From: Pseudoselenomonas ruminantium
GTDB lineage: Bacteria > Bacillota > Negativicutes > Selenomonadales > Selenomonadaceae
NCBI GenBank assembly: GCA_902781305.1
Contig: CACZIV010000006.1
Coordinates: forward strand, 1-56,788
DNA length: 56,788 nucleotides
Direction of reading: 5' to 3'
Position 1 is the first letter of the stretch; every line of letters starts with the position of its first letter. The notes beneath the pieces were generated by a model. The model searched no databases. It was not told the DNA's origin and was given only the letters and a program-made list of their open reading frames with translations. A program made the position numbers and the translations under genes. Positions 8,187 through 17,825 of the stretch are shown here, piece after piece.

Positions 8187-9695
8187 TTATTCGTCTTCAG
8201 AAACAACTTGCATAAACTTATCGAAAGCGGCCAAGCCCTGCTCATCACGCTTGTAAACACCGGCATGAACCAGTACCGTCTTAAAGACCTCACCGATTTC
8301 TGCCTGCAAAATGCCAGCGACTTTATCTTCCGTTACCGTCGGATATTTTTCCCGCAGCATCTTATACCAGTCAGCATGCTTTTGGAGTTCCTCAATGCCG
8401 GAAACATCCGCTGTACCGCGAATTAGTTCCTGCCCCAAATGGTGCATTTCCTGTTTCAGACGGGCAGGCAGTACCGCCAGCCCCATGACTTCGATAAGAC
8501 CGATGTTTTCCTTCTTGATATGATGAACTTCTGCATGCGGATGGAAAATGCCCAGCGGATGCTCGTCACTCGTGCGGTTATTGCGCAGAACCAAGTCCAG
8601 TTCATAGGCATTGCCACGGCGGCGGGCAATCGGCGTAATGGTGTTATGGGGCTGACCATCGCTTTCGGCCAGAATCCCCACGCTTTCATCGCTGTAAGCG
8701 CGCCATTTGTTCAGGATTTTTTCCGCCAAATCCGTAAGTTCTTCCCGATCCTCACCCGTCAGACGAATGGTGGACATCGGCCATTTTACGCGGCCAATCT
8801 TTACCTGTTCATAGCCCTTCACGCTGTAGGTGCGTTCCACAGGCGCCTTGGCCATGGCAAAGTCATAGCGGCCGCCCTGATAGTGGTCATGGGACAGAAT
8901 CGAGCCGCCCACAATGGGTAAATCCGCATTGGAACCTAAGAAATAATGTGGGAAAATGGTCACAAAATCCAACAGGTTTTCAAAGCTCTTGCGGTTTACC
9001 TTCATGGGGATATGCTTGCGGTTCAGCACAATGCAATGCTCGTTGTAATAGGTATACGGGGAGTATTGCATAAACCAGCGATGAGATGCCAGCCGTAAGG
9101 GAATCAGGCGGTGTGTCTGCCGCGCCGGATGGCCGGCATGACCAGCAAAGCCTTCGTTTTCCCGGCAAAGGAGGCACTGCGGATAGGAGCTGGATTTTAC
9201 GAGCTTCGCCTTGGCGATATCCCGCGGGTCCTTTTCCGGCTTGGACAGATTGATGGTGATATCCAAATCGCCAAATTCCGTAGCTGTCTGCCAAACGATG
9301 TTCTTGTCAATCCTGTCCTTGCGGATGTAATTGGAGGCAATGCTCATCTTGTAGAAATTGTCCGTTGCTGCCTTCGGCGCACGGGCATAGTCGCTCTGGA
9401 ATCTGCGCACCACTTCCGAAGGACGGGGCATAACGCAGTTCATCAGACGGGTATCGAATAAATCCCGCTCGCTGGTCGTACCTTCGATAAGTTTTTCCTG
9501 CACCGCAAAATCCAGCAGATTGGCCAGAATGGGTGCAGCCGTTTCCAAATTTTCTTCTATATCTTCCGGCACAAACTCCCCAACGTGTAAAACGTCAATG
9601 AGGAGATTGGCACTGTAATAATAATCGTCTTCGCTGATAAGACCGCGCTGCTTAGCGAAGTTCAGCAGACGGTTGATTTCTGTGTTGATGTTCAT
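8187..9695 (-). CDS. galT: UDP-glucose--hexose-1-phosphate uridylyltransferase (class II GalT)
   Basis: At 502 residues it has the length of the Firmicutes-type GalT rather than the roughly 350-residue E. coli type. It exchanges galactose-1-phosphate with UDP-glucose in the Leloir pathway, in the cytoplasm. Visible marks are RPSEVVRRF, the YNEHCIVLNRKHIPM stretch and the SHDHYQGG histidine-rich active-site stretch. It sits between galE and the regulator in the gal operon. The ribosome site (GGTGAAG) is weaker than those of its neighbours. Confidence 0.92.
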   Translation of the reverse strand: MNINTEINRLLNFAKQRGLISEDDYYYSANLLIDVLHVGEFVPEDIEENLETAAPILANLLDFAVQEKLIEGTTSERDLFDTRLMNCVMPRPSEVVRRFQSDYARAPKAATDNFYKMSIASNYIRKDRIDKNIVWQTATEFGDLDITINLSKPEKDPRDIAKAKLVKSSSYPQCLLCRENEGFAGHAGHPARQTHRLIPLRLASHRWFMQYSPYTYYNEHCIVLNRKHIPMKVNRKSFENLLDFVTIFPHYFLGSNADLPIVGGSILSHDHYQGGRYDFAMAKAPVERTYSVKGYEQVKIGRVKWPMSTIRLTGEDREELTDLAEKILNKWRAYSDESVGILAESDGQPHNTITPIARRRGNAYELDLVLRNNRTSDEHPLGIFHPHAEVHHIKKENIGLIEVMGLAVLPARLKQEMHHLGQELIRGTADVSGIEELQKHADWYKMLREKYPTVTEDKVAGILQAEIGEVFKTVLVHAGVYKRDEQGLAAFDKFMQVVSEDE

Positions 9696-9709
9696 TTCTA
9701 CTTCACCGC

Positions 9710-10699
9710 TTATTTTTCATATCCATTGGGATGTTTCTGATGCCAGTTCCAGGCCGTACCAATAACCTGCTTTACATCCGTATAGCGGGGATTCCAGCCT
9801 AAGATTTTTCTGGCCTTTTCACTCGAAGCAATAAGCTGTGCGGGGTCGCCGGCACGGCGGGCGCCCATTTCCACCTTGATATCCTTGCCTGTAGCTTCCT
9901 TTGCGGCTTCAATCATCTCCTTAACGGAGAAGCCCTGACCATTGCCGAGGTTGAAGATATTGCTGTCGCCGCCCTTGCGCAGGTATTCGAGCGCCAGCAC
10001 ATGTGCATCGGCGAGGTCGATTACATGGATGTAATCGCGCAGGCAAGTGCCGTCCGGCGTAGCGTAGTCATCGCCAAAGACCGTGATATGGTCGCGCTTG
10101 CCCAGGGGAACCTGCAGGATAAGCGGAATCAGATGCGTTTCCGGGTGATGGTCTTCACCGATGGAACCGTCGTCCAGAGCGCCTGCGGCATTGAAGTAAC
10201 GCAGGGACACATAGCGGATGCCGTCTGCACGGCTGACCCATTTCATCATCTTTTCCATCGTGAGCTTGCTTTCGCCATAGGTGTTGGTCGGGCAGGTTTC
10301 ATCATCTTCCATGATGGGGATTTTCTTCGGCTCGCCGTATACGGCAGCCGTGGAGGAGAACACAATCTTGTCCACATGATGGCGCACCATCGCTTCCAAG
10401 AGCACCTGCATACCATAGACGTTGTTGTTGAAGTATTTCAGCGGCTTCTCCATGCTTTCGCCGACCAGCGAATTGGCGGCGAAATGGATAACGGCTTCAA
10501 TTTTATTTTCCGTGAAGATTTTGTCGAGCACAGATGCTTCGCGGATATCCCCTTCGTAAAATTTAGCCTTGGGGTTCAATGCATCCCGATGACCGGTCTG
10601 CAGATTATCTACGATAACAACGTCTTCGCCCTTTTCCACTAACTGATGAACGGCATGGGAACCGATATAACCGGCGCCGCCGCAAACAAGAATCGACAT
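9710..10699 (-). CDS. galE: UDP-glucose 4-epimerase
   Basis: This 329-residue short-chain dehydrogenase-type epimerase has an N-terminal NAD-binding GGAGYIGS and the YGESK catalytic motif near residue 145. FSSTAAVYGEP gives the catalytic Ser/Thr region. It interconverts UDP-galactose and UDP-glucose. It is preceded by AAGGAG and is the second gene of the gal operon, 92 bases after galK and 14 bases before galT. Confidence 0.95.
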   Translation of the reverse strand: MSILVCGGAGYIGSHAVHQLVEKGEDVVIVDNLQTGHRDALNPKAKFYEGDIREASVLDKIFTENKIEAVIHFAANSLVGESMEKPLKYFNNNVYGMQVLLEAMVRHHVDKIVFSSTAAVYGEPKKIPIMEDDETCPTNTYGESKLTMEKMMKWVSRADGIRYVSLRYFNAAGALDDGSIGEDHHPETHLIPLILQVPLGKRDHITVFGDDYATPDGTCLRDYIHVIDLADAHVLALEYLRKGGDSNIFNLGNGQGFSVKEMIEAAKEATGKDIKVEMGARRAGDPAQLIASSEKARKILGWNPRYTDVKQVIGTAWNWHQKHPNGYEK

Positions 10700-10791
10700 G
10701 AGTCTACTCCTTCCTTATTCCACAACAGTATCACACAGAAATCGCTTTCTATTTTAGCATGCTTTCCGTCTGTTTTCTAGAAAATGTTTTC

Positions 10792-11976
10792 TTACTTAAT
10801 CCGATGCGTACCATCGGCAATGTTCGCCACATAGAAGCTCGGTGCATAGCCAATCTTCTCCGTATAAGCCTTGCCCACTTTTTCCTTGAACGCTTCGATG
10901 GCTTCGTTCTTCACGAGGCTTACCGTGCAGCCGCCAAAGCCTGCCCCCGTCATACGGGAACCGATAACCCCGTCAATCTGCCAGGCAAGCTCTGCCAAAG
11001 TGTCCAGTTCCTTGCCCGTCACATCGTAATCATCGCGCAGGGAATAATGGGATTCATTCATCAGCTTGCCGAATTTAACCACATCGTCGGCTTCCAAAGC
11101 TTCAACGGCTTCGAGCGTACGGTTGTTTTCGAGCACTGCATGGCGCGCACGCTGACGTTCCAGCGGTTCGCTGATGGCACCGGCCAGCTGATTGAACGCT
11201 TCATTGGAAAGCTCGCCCAAAGCATTCAGTTCCGGCTTTACTTCCTTTAATTCGTTCAGCGCGTGTTCACACTGCGCACGACGCACATTATAGGCGCTGG
11301 ACGCAAGGCTATGGGGCTTATTGGTATTGGAAATCACAATGCTGGCACCCTCTAAGGCAATTTTGCTGTAACGGTAGGAAAGCGTATTGCAGTCTAAAAG
11401 GATTGCGCAGTCCTTCTTACCCATGCCAACGGCAAACTGGTCCATAATGCCGCAGTTTACGCCCACAAAGGTATTTTCTGCTTTCTGGGAAAGTTTTACC
11501 ATTTCTACCATATCCAGACCAAAGCCGAAAGCATCATTGAGGATAAGCGCCGTCAGCACTTCAATGGATGCCGAGGAAGAAAGACCGGAGCCATTGGGCA
11601 GCGTGCCGTAAACCAGAATATCAAAGCCATGGGAAGCCTTATGACCGGCATCTTCAAATACTTTGACCACGCCCATGGGATAGTTGGCCCAGTTCTTTTC
11701 CTTGTCGTAGCTGAGGCCTGACATAGCAAATTCAATGACGCCCTTGTCCGCAAGGTTCATGGAGTAAATCCGCGTCTTGTTATCGGCACGGTCAGCCACC
11801 AGTGCATAAGTGCCCAGCGAAATAGCGCAGGGGAACACATGGCCGCCATTGTAATCGGTGTGTTCACCAATCAGATTCACACGTCCCGGAGAAAAATAAG
11901 CCCGCGTTTCCTGCGCACCAAACTTCGCAGCAAACTCCTCTTCCATCTTTGCCAGAATTTCATTTTCCTTTTCCAT
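10792..11976 (-). CDS. galK: Galactokinase
   Basis: This 394-residue GHMP-family kinase carries the galactokinase signature GRVNLIGEHTDYNGG (about residue 27), the ATP-binding LPNGSGLSSSASIEV and the C-terminal MTGAGFGGCTVSL. It phosphorylates galactose at C1, the first step of the Leloir route. It is the first gene of the operon with a strong ribosome site (TAGGAGGCTATGAC). Its promoter region has two LacI-type operators. Confidence 0.95.
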   Translation of the reverse strand: MEKENEILAKMEEEFAAKFGAQETRAYFSPGRVNLIGEHTDYNGGHVFPCAISLGTYALVADRADNKTRIYSMNLADKGVIEFAMSGLSYDKEKNWANYPMGVVKVFEDAGHKASHGFDILVYGTLPNGSGLSSSASIEVLTALILNDAFGFGLDMVEMVKLSQKAENTFVGVNCGIMDQFAVGMGKKDCAILLDCNTLSYRYSKIALEGASIVISNTNKPHSLASSAYNVRRAQCEHALNELKEVKPELNALGELSNEAFNQLAGAISEPLERQRARHAVLENNRTLEAVEALEADDVVKFGKLMNESHYSLRDDYDVTGKELDTLAELAWQIDGVIGSRMTGAGFGGCTVSLVKNEAIEAFKEKVGKAYTEKIGYAPSFYVANIADGTHRIK

Positions 11977-11997
11977 GTCATAGCCTCCTATATTATA

Positions 11998-12011
11998 TGT
12001 AAACGTTTTCC
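11998..12011 (-). promoter_or_regulatory. LacI-type operator O2, next to the galK ribosome site
   Basis: The sequence TGTAAACGTTTTCC is a near-palindrome around CG and fits LacI-family operators. It lies 22 bases upstream of the galK start codon. It is identical over 13 bases to O1 at 12124-12137, and the two start points are exactly 126 bp apart. Confidence 0.75.
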
Positions 12012-12023
12012 ATTTTCTTTTCT

Positions 12024-12073
12024 GAAACGCGGTGCAAGTTCATCGTTTTGCGGACCAACTCGCACCGCATTTC
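12024..12073 (-). promoter_or_regulatory. Hairpin in the galK leader, possible lacG terminator
   Basis: Stem GCGGTGC (12029-12035) pairs with GCACCGC (12062-12068), extended by AGTT/AACT inside and GAAA/TTTC outside. The T-run is short (three T). It lies downstream of the predicted gal start site, so it is part of the galK leader and may also stop read-through from lacG. Confidence 0.45.
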
Positions 12074-12087
12074 CTTTTGTTATTTCT

Positions 12088-12116
12088 AGTTTACGCTTGT
12101 GTTAAGGGAATGTCAA
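12088..12116 (-). promoter_or_regulatory. SigmaA promoter of the gal operon
   Basis: On the minus strand the -35 TTGACA (12111-12116) and -10 TAAACT (12088-12093) are separated by 17 bases. The -35 lies 7 bases from operator O1. Confidence 0.8.
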
Positions 12117-12123
12117 GTGTTTT

Positions 12124-12137
12124 TGTAAACGTTTTCT
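12124..12137 (-). promoter_or_regulatory. LacI-type operator O1, upstream of the gal promoter
   Basis: The sequence TGTAAACGTTTTCT lies immediately upstream of the gal -35 box. Together with O2 it brackets the promoter, the layout used for DNA-loop repression by GalR in E. coli. It also resembles a catabolite-repression cre site, so CcpA is the alternative reader. Confidence 0.75.
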
Positions 12138-12152
12138 TATTTTTTTCTATAC

Positions 12153-13583
12153 TTAATCGGCAATGTCATCTGCACCAACAATTTCACCCCGCTGGCTCAT
12201 GGCCTTATACCAATAAGCGCTTTTCTTGGGATAACGCTTCTGTGTGGCATAATCGACATAGAATAAGCCGTAGCGCTTGTTATAGCCATTACTCCAGGAC
12301 AGCACATCCATCAAGCTCCAGATATAATACCCGCCCACATGAACGCCTTCGCTAATGGCCTTCAATACAGCTTCCAAATGCCGGGTAACATATTCTATAC
12401 GGGGTGTATCATCGATTTTTCCATCCACGAAATCATCTTTATACCCCATACCATTTTCCGAAATGAAGATTTCTTTATAATTGGGATAATCACGCGCTAT
12501 GCGCTTCAGCTGCTTATACATCCCTTCCGGATAAATCGGCCAATCCCAATCGGTAGTCGGAACTGCAGGGTTGCTGACCCGCGCGCCAATACCTTTCAGG
12601 CAAAAAACGCTGGTGCCCTTTTCCCCGGTACTGTTGTTGACCACCTGGCTTTCGCCCTCATAAGCCTGCAGGAAATGACTGGAATAATAATTCATGCCCA
12701 AAAAGTCAATCTGTGCTGCAGCCTTGGCAAATTCCGCAAAATCCTGTTCTTCGGTAAGCAGGCTGCCACCATTCTTCTGCAGGATTTCATTGATGAAGCC
12801 CATCGTAGTTTCTGAATAGCGGCCTAAATAACAGGCATCCAGCATGAAACGGTTGGAAATGGCATCATCCAAATCACGGGCATGGTTGTTTTCCGGCGTA
12901 TCGTTGATGGCCTCCTTGCCCTCCAACGTATGAACAATACCGATTCTTCCCGGCAAATTCATGCTCTTGTAAAGATTCAACGCCTTTGCATGGGCTACCA
13001 TCAAATTATGCTCAATTTGAATAGCTTTTTCAATCTGGAAGGTTTCATGCGGGGGAAAATTGCCTGCCAGATAGCCATTTTGGGCAATCGACCACGGCTC
13101 ATTGAAGGTAGCCCATTTCATCACCCGGTCGCCAAAGGCTTCAAAACAGATTTTGGCATATGCCACGAATTTATCAATCAAATCCCGGTTCAGCCAATGC
13201 CCGTTTTGAAAAAAGGGTAACGGTGTATCAAAATGATGAAGGGTCACAAACGGCTCTACGCCCTGCCGGATGCATTCATCAATAAGCTTGTTATAGTAAT
13301 CAATACCTGCCTGATTGACCTTTCCCTCACCATCGGGAAGAATGCGTGTCCAAGACAGCGATATGCGAATGCCGTTTATATGAAAATCATGAGCCAATTG
13401 CAAATCCTGCTTATATTGATGATAGAAGTCACTGGCCGGGTCAGCATTGAAACGCGCTCCGGGACGATTCATATATTCATCCCAGACACAAGGGCCGCGC
13501 CCATCTTCACGGGTTGCGCCCTCTACCTGATAAGCTGCCGTAGCGCCGCCAAAGATAAAGCCCTCAGGAAATTTCTGTGCCAT
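12153..13583 (-). CDS. lacG: 6-phospho-beta-galactosidase (GH1)
   Basis: This 476-residue GH1 enzyme is close in layout to LacG of lactococci. It has FIFGGATAAYQVEGA at the N-terminus, acid/base NEP in TFNEPW, nucleophile ENG in ISENGMGYKD, and the phosphate-binding SWSNGYNKRYG loop (Ser, Lys, Tyr) that marks enzymes for 6-phospho sugars. It cleaves phosphorylated lactose or galactobiose from the PTS and releases galactose-6-phosphate. It is the last gene of lacA-lacB-lacF-lacG, 9 bases after lacF, with AGGTG before the start. Confidence 0.93.
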   Translation of the reverse strand: MAQKFPEGFIFGGATAAYQVEGATREDGRGPCVWDEYMNRPGARFNADPASDFYHQYKQDLQLAHDFHINGIRISLSWTRILPDGEGKVNQAGIDYYNKLIDECIRQGVEPFVTLHHFDTPLPFFQNGHWLNRDLIDKFVAYAKICFEAFGDRVMKWATFNEPWSIAQNGYLAGNFPPHETFQIEKAIQIEHNLMVAHAKALNLYKSMNLPGRIGIVHTLEGKEAINDTPENNHARDLDDAISNRFMLDACYLGRYSETTMGFINEILQKNGGSLLTEEQDFAEFAKAAAQIDFLGMNYYSSHFLQAYEGESQVVNNSTGEKGTSVFCLKGIGARVSNPAVPTTDWDWPIYPEGMYKQLKRIARDYPNYKEIFISENGMGYKDDFVDGKIDDTPRIEYVTRHLEAVLKAISEGVHVGGYYIWSLMDVLSWSNGYNKRYGLFYVDYATQKRYPKKSAYWYKAMSQRGEIVGADDIAD

Positions 13584-13592
13584 GCCTACACC

Positions 13593-13910
13593 TCATTTCT
13601 CCTTGAACATCTTGATAAAGCGTTTATCCATATCCGAAAGCAGCATCGCCGTCATCAAATGATCCTGGGCATGGACAGTGAGGAAACCAATTTCGATTTC
13701 TTCCCCTGCTGCCTCCTTGGTGATGAGTTCTGTCTGCTGATTATGCGCATTAAGAATCAGGTCATCACCTTCCTTGATTAAAGCTTCTGCCTTGGCAAAA
13801 TCCTTTTCACTGATTGCATCCATCGCCGCAAGGAACTTGGTCCGGGCATCACCTGCATAAGCCACGATCTCCATTGCAATCATAGCCATTTCATCTTTCG
13901 TCATAGCCAT
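13593..13910 (-). CDS. lacF: PTS lactose/cellobiose-type EIIA
   Basis: This 105-residue helical EIIA protein of the lactose/cellobiose family contains VHAQDHLM, with the phospho-accepting histidine of LacF. It passes phosphate from HPr to the EIIB domain of the EIICB encoded at 21300-22967. The start ATG (then GCT ATG) has GGGAGTG upstream. It lies in one operon with lacG and with lacA/lacB, 40 bases after lacB. Confidence 0.92.
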   Translation of the reverse strand: MAMTKDEMAMIAMEIVAYAGDARTKFLAAMDAISEKDFAKAEALIKEGDDLILNAHNQQTELITKEAAGEEIEIGFLTVHAQDHLMTAMLLSDMDKRFIKMFKEK

Positions 13911-13950
13911 AAAATATCACTCCCGTTTTTTCCTTTAATTATACCACTTC

Positions 13951-14466
13951 TCAATCATGGTAGTAACCTTCATCCCACTTTTGCAGGTACTCATCAAACA
14001 AATGGTCATTTTCAATGCAGTCATTTTCGCCAATCAGGCCGTCGATTTTGGCAATCAGGGCATCCTTTTCCGGAGTGGGCTTGTACTCGGCTTTCAAAAA
14101 GGCTTCCAAAATATATTCAATGCTGCCGATGCCGATAACACGGCCGCCACAGCCGATAACATTGGCATTGAGGTTTTCCTTGGCGGCAACAGCAGTCTGT
14201 ACATCAGCCACACAGGCAGCCCGTACGCCTTTCACCTTTTGGGCAGCATTATTGATGCCAATGCCGGTACCACAGATACATACGCCTAAATCCGCTTCGC
14301 CTGTGGCCACCAGTTTCCCCACTTTCCGGCCATAGATGGGATAATGGGTGCGGATAAAATCATAAGTACCCACATCGATAACTTCATGTCCCTGTTTCTT
14401 TAAGAATTCCGCCGCCTTGATTTTAATATCGGTCACAATATGGTCACAGCCAATGGCAATTTTCAT
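13951..14466 (-). CDS. lacB: Galactose-6-phosphate isomerase subunit LacB
   Basis: This is 171 residues, the usual LacB length, of the RpiB/LacA/LacB fold. It has MKIAIGCDH at the start and [20 protein letters not shown] as the active-site region. With LacA it converts galactose-6-phosphate to tagatose-6-phosphate. An in-frame ATG at 14484 overlaps the ribosome site, so the ATG at 14466 (GGAGGAAAACACG upstream) is the likely start. Confidence 0.93.
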   Translation of the reverse strand: MKIAIGCDHIVTDIKIKAAEFLKKQGHEVIDVGTYDFIRTHYPIYGRKVGKLVATGEADLGVCICGTGIGINNAAQKVKGVRAACVADVQTAVAAKENLNANVIGCGGRVIGIGSIEYILEAFLKAEYKPTPEKDALIAKIDGLIGENDCIENDHLFDEYLQKWDEGYYHD

Positions 14467-14493
14467 CGTGTTTTCCTCCTCCAAAGTCGTCTG

Positions 14494-14913
14494 TCAGCAT
14501 TCACGGTTCAGCATATCGATACGAATCTGATGCCGCCCGCCATCGTATTCCGTCTTAACAAAATTCTCAGCCAGCTGGCAGGAGAGCTTTTCAGCCGTCA
14601 CATTGGCCCCCAGCGTGATAATCTGCGTGCTGTTATGATGGCGCGTCATCGAAGATGTATAATCTTCATAGGTGGGAGCACACACAATGCCATGATGCTT
14701 GGCCGCAATCATAAAGGGAGCCACGCCATAATCATCCACAATAATGCCGCGGGTAATTCCCTTCTCCTGAATGGCCGTCACCACATTTTCCGTAGCCGTA
14801 AAAATATCCTGGTTCGAAAAGTCCTCTATCTCATAGCCTTTGCTCTCCAAGTACTCCTTAATGGTGTTCTTGAGTTTTTCACCGTCCGTATTCGCAGCTA
14901 ATGCAACTTTCAT
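14494..14913 (-). CDS. lacA: Galactose-6-phosphate isomerase subunit LacA
   Basis: This 139-residue partner of LacB begins MKVALAANTDGEKLKN. It keeps the RpiB-like fold (IIVDDYGVAPFMIAAKHHGI) but lacks the full CGTGIG loop, as is usual for the LacA subunit. The ATG at 14913 is preferred over 14934 because AAAGGAAG lies in front of it. It is the first gene of the lacABFG operon, divergent from rpiR. Confidence 0.9.
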   Translation of the reverse strand: MKVALAANTDGEKLKNTIKEYLESKGYEIEDFSNQDIFTATENVVTAIQEKGITRGIIVDDYGVAPFMIAAKHHGIVCAPTYEDYTSSMTRHHNSTQIITLGANVTAEKLSCQLAENFVKTEYDGGRHQIRIDMLNREC

Positions 14914-14948
14914 AATCACAGCTTCCTTTCTCACTAAATGTTTAAGGG

Positions 14949-14962
14949 GATAACGTTTACTA
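14949..14962 (-). promoter_or_regulatory. Degenerate LacI/cre-like site in the lacA leader
   Basis: The minus-strand sequence TAGTAAACGTTATC resembles the gal operators (GTAAACGTT core). It lies just downstream of the lacA -10 box, where a bound repressor would block transcription. It may link lacABFG to GalR or to a CcpA-like catabolite regulator; this is inference. Confidence 0.4.
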
Positions 14963-14969
14963 TGCTTTT

Positions 14970-15020
14970 ATTATAGCCGTCAGAGAACCTGTTTGGTTTT
15001 CATCATTTGAAAGGATTTTC
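14970..15020 (-). promoter_or_regulatory. lacA promoter with RpiR-type 24-bp motif
   Basis: The 24-bp motif TTTTC-N14-TTTTC with central TTTGAAA lies at 14997-15020. It is followed on the minus strand after exactly 21 bases by TATAAT (14970-14975). No good -35 box is present, so an activator bound at the motif is suggested. The same arrangement is found at 17775-17825 and 23033-23083. Confidence 0.7.
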
Positions 15021-15048
15021 GCCTATGGCAAAACCGGAACAACGGCGT

Positions 15049-15054
15049 TATAAT
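15049..15054 (+). promoter_or_regulatory. -10 box of the rpiR gene
   Basis: TATAAT lies 34 bases before the rpiR start codon, with a weak -35 region. The 24-bp motif at 14997-15020 lies upstream and is shared with the divergent lacA promoter. Confidence 0.5.
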
Positions 15055-15087
15055 AAAAGATAATGAATTTCAAGGAGTTGATGAATT

Positions 15088-15894
15088 ATGTTAATTAAAA
15101 TTGACCACGATTTTCATGAACATTTGACCGAGACTGAACAAAAAGTCATTGGCTTCATCAATATGAATGCGGAGAAAATATCCTCCATGTCCATCAGCGA
15201 TGTGGCAGAGGCCACCTATTCCTCACCGGCAACGGTCAGCCGAACCATCAAAAAATGTGGGATTTCCGGCTTTGCCGAGCTGCGCTATCTCATCACGCAA
15301 AAGACTACCGTACACAAGGACAATATCGCCGTCAATGAAATTTTCAACAAAAGCCTGACCGAAGTAACTCAGACCATCGAACAGCTGAGCATAGAAACCA
15401 TTCTCGCCGTAGTCCGGGAAATCCGGCAGGCAAAGCGCATTTATCTTCTGTCTCGTGGTCTTACCGAACACGTTGCGGATGAATTTGCCTTGAAGCTCCA
15501 GCTGCAGGGCTTTAATGTCTTTGCCAATTCCGACCCATCCATTATGCAGGATGTAACCCGCCGCATGAAAAATCAGGAGCTGGTCATTATTTTCAGTCTG
15601 TCCGGAAAGACCCCGGAATTGCTCACCGCCGCCGAAAATGCTGCCTCCTTGGGCGCACGAATTGTAACCATTACCTGTGGGGCACCGGATACACCACTCG
15701 CCCGTATCGCCCATCTTGCCATATACGGTTTTAAACACAGCCATGTATCCATCAAAAATGTTGATGCCACCTCCCGGCTGCCCATCTATGTCATCAGCCG
15801 TATCATCATCGATTATCTGACCAAGCAGCAGGAAGAAGAACAGGAAAAAGCCGCCCACAAAGAGGCGGCCTATCGCAGGGAACATTACTTTTAA
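15088..15894 (+). CDS. RpiR/MurR-family regulator of the lac/galactan genes
   Basis: This 268-residue regulator has an N-terminal HTH_6 domain (ISDVAEATYSSPATVSRTIKK, about residues 36-56) and a C-terminal SIS sugar-phosphate domain (IYLLSRGLTEHVADEFALKL, IIFSLSGKTPELLTAAENA). Proteins of this family respond to phosphorylated sugars. It is divergent from lacABFG and next to lacC, which suggests galactose- or tagatose-phosphate as effector. The classical lac tagatose operon is controlled by a DeoR-type LacR, so an RpiR protein here is a regulator swap. Ribosome site CAAGGAGTTG. Confidence 0.85.
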   Translation: MLIKIDHDFHEHLTETEQKVIGFINMNAEKISSMSISDVAEATYSSPATVSRTIKKCGISGFAELRYLITQKTTVHKDNIAVNEIFNKSLTEVTQTIEQLSIETILAVVREIRQAKRIYLLSRGLTEHVADEFALKLQLQGFNVFANSDPSIMQDVTRRMKNQELVIIFSLSGKTPELLTAAENAASLGARIVTITCGAPDTPLARIAHLAIYGFKHSHVSIKNVDATSRLPIYVISRIIIDYLTKQQEEEQEKAAHKEAAYRREHYF

Positions 15895-15922
15895 GAATAC
15901 TTTGCTCACGCTATCTAATCAA

Positions 15923-16852
15923 TCAGGCAATTTTTTCTATGGCAATTCGGGGCAGCAAATCTTCAACCACCTGCTTTTGCACATATCCGCTTTCCGACTC
16001 CATTGCATTGGCTGTTCCACAGGCAGCCCCCAGCCGCATAATTTCTTCAACCGACAGTTTGCGCTGAAGTCCTGCAGCAATCCCCGCAACGTAAGAGTCT
16101 CCAGAACCTACAGGGTTCTGACAGTCAATTTCCGGCACAGTAACCCGATAAATACCGCCATCGACGCCAACCAGCGAGCCCTGACTTCCCAGGGAAATTG
16201 CCGCCATTTCAATCCCTTCATCCAAAAAGTGGCGTATTTCCCGCACCACATCAGCCTCACTATGCAGCCGATAACCACGCAAGGCCTCAATCTCATCCCG
16301 GTTGGGCTTGATGAAATCCGGTTTTGCCGATATTCCCCGCGCCAGCAAATCGCCACTGGTATCCAACAGGAATTTCTTCCCGGCTGCATGAGCATCCTCA
16401 ATCAACTCGGCATAAAAATCTACCGGTACGCCTTGCGGCACACTGCCGGAGGCCACCACAATATCCGCTTTGTCCAGAAGTTCCGCATATTTCTTGCGGA
16501 ACTTTTTTAATTCCTCCAGACTGACTTCCGGCCCCGGCTCCAAAATCTCTGTCTGCGCGCCATCCTCGGTAAGAATCGCCAAACAGGAACGGGTTTCTCC
16601 TGCCACATCCACAAAATCTCCGTTTATGCCATAATCCTCAAGTTTTCCTGCTACAAATTCACCGGTCTTGCCTCCCAGGAATCCCGTTACCACCGTATCT
16701 TCGCCTAAGATGGTATCTACATTTGCCACATGAATGCCCTTACCGCCTGGCGTATTATCCACGGATTTTGCCCGCACGATTTTTCCCTTGGCAAAATCGA
16801 CCAGTTCATAGCGTTTGTCCAATGAAGCATTCAGGTTTATTACCAGTATCAT
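15923..16852 (-). CDS. lacC: Tagatose-6-phosphate kinase (PfkB family)
   Basis: This 309-residue PfkB/1-phosphofructokinase-type kinase has PGGKGIHVA (sugar binding, about residue 36) and NPVGSGDSYVAGI (catalytic Asp and anion hole, about residue 247). It phosphorylates tagatose-6-phosphate to the 1,6-bisphosphate. The sequence alone would also allow fructose-1-phosphate kinase; the lac context favours LacC. It is the second gene after the aldolase, 25 bases downstream, with AAGGAAGGG before the start. Confidence 0.85.
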   Translation of the reverse strand: MILVINLNASLDKRYELVDFAKGKIVRAKSVDNTPGGKGIHVANVDTILGEDTVVTGFLGGKTGEFVAGKLEDYGINGDFVDVAGETRSCLAILTEDGAQTEILEPGPEVSLEELKKFRKKYAELLDKADIVVASGSVPQGVPVDFYAELIEDAHAAGKKFLLDTSGDLLARGISAKPDFIKPNRDEIEALRGYRLHSEADVVREIRHFLDEGIEMAAISLGSQGSLVGVDGGIYRVTVPEIDCQNPVGSGDSYVAGIAAGLQRKLSVEEIMRLGAACGTANAMESESGYVQKQVVEDLLPRIAIEKIA

Positions 16853-16877
16853 ATCCTTTACCCTTCCTTAGTTTTTC

Positions 16878-17753
<876 letters not shown>

Positions 17754-17774
17754 TCAGTTTAAAACCTTGATTTC

Positions 17775-17825
17775 ATTATAAGAAAACGCCCTCTCCCTTT
17801 GTTTTCGCCTTTTGGAAAGGTTTTC
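17775..17825 (-). promoter_or_regulatory. Aldolase-lacC promoter with RpiR-type 24-bp motif
   Basis: The motif TTTTC-N14-TTTTC (17802-17825, centre TTTTGGAAA) is followed on the minus strand after exactly 21 bases by TATAAT (17775-17780). There is no clear -35. The motif lies inside the loop of the galactanase terminator hairpin. Confidence 0.7.
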
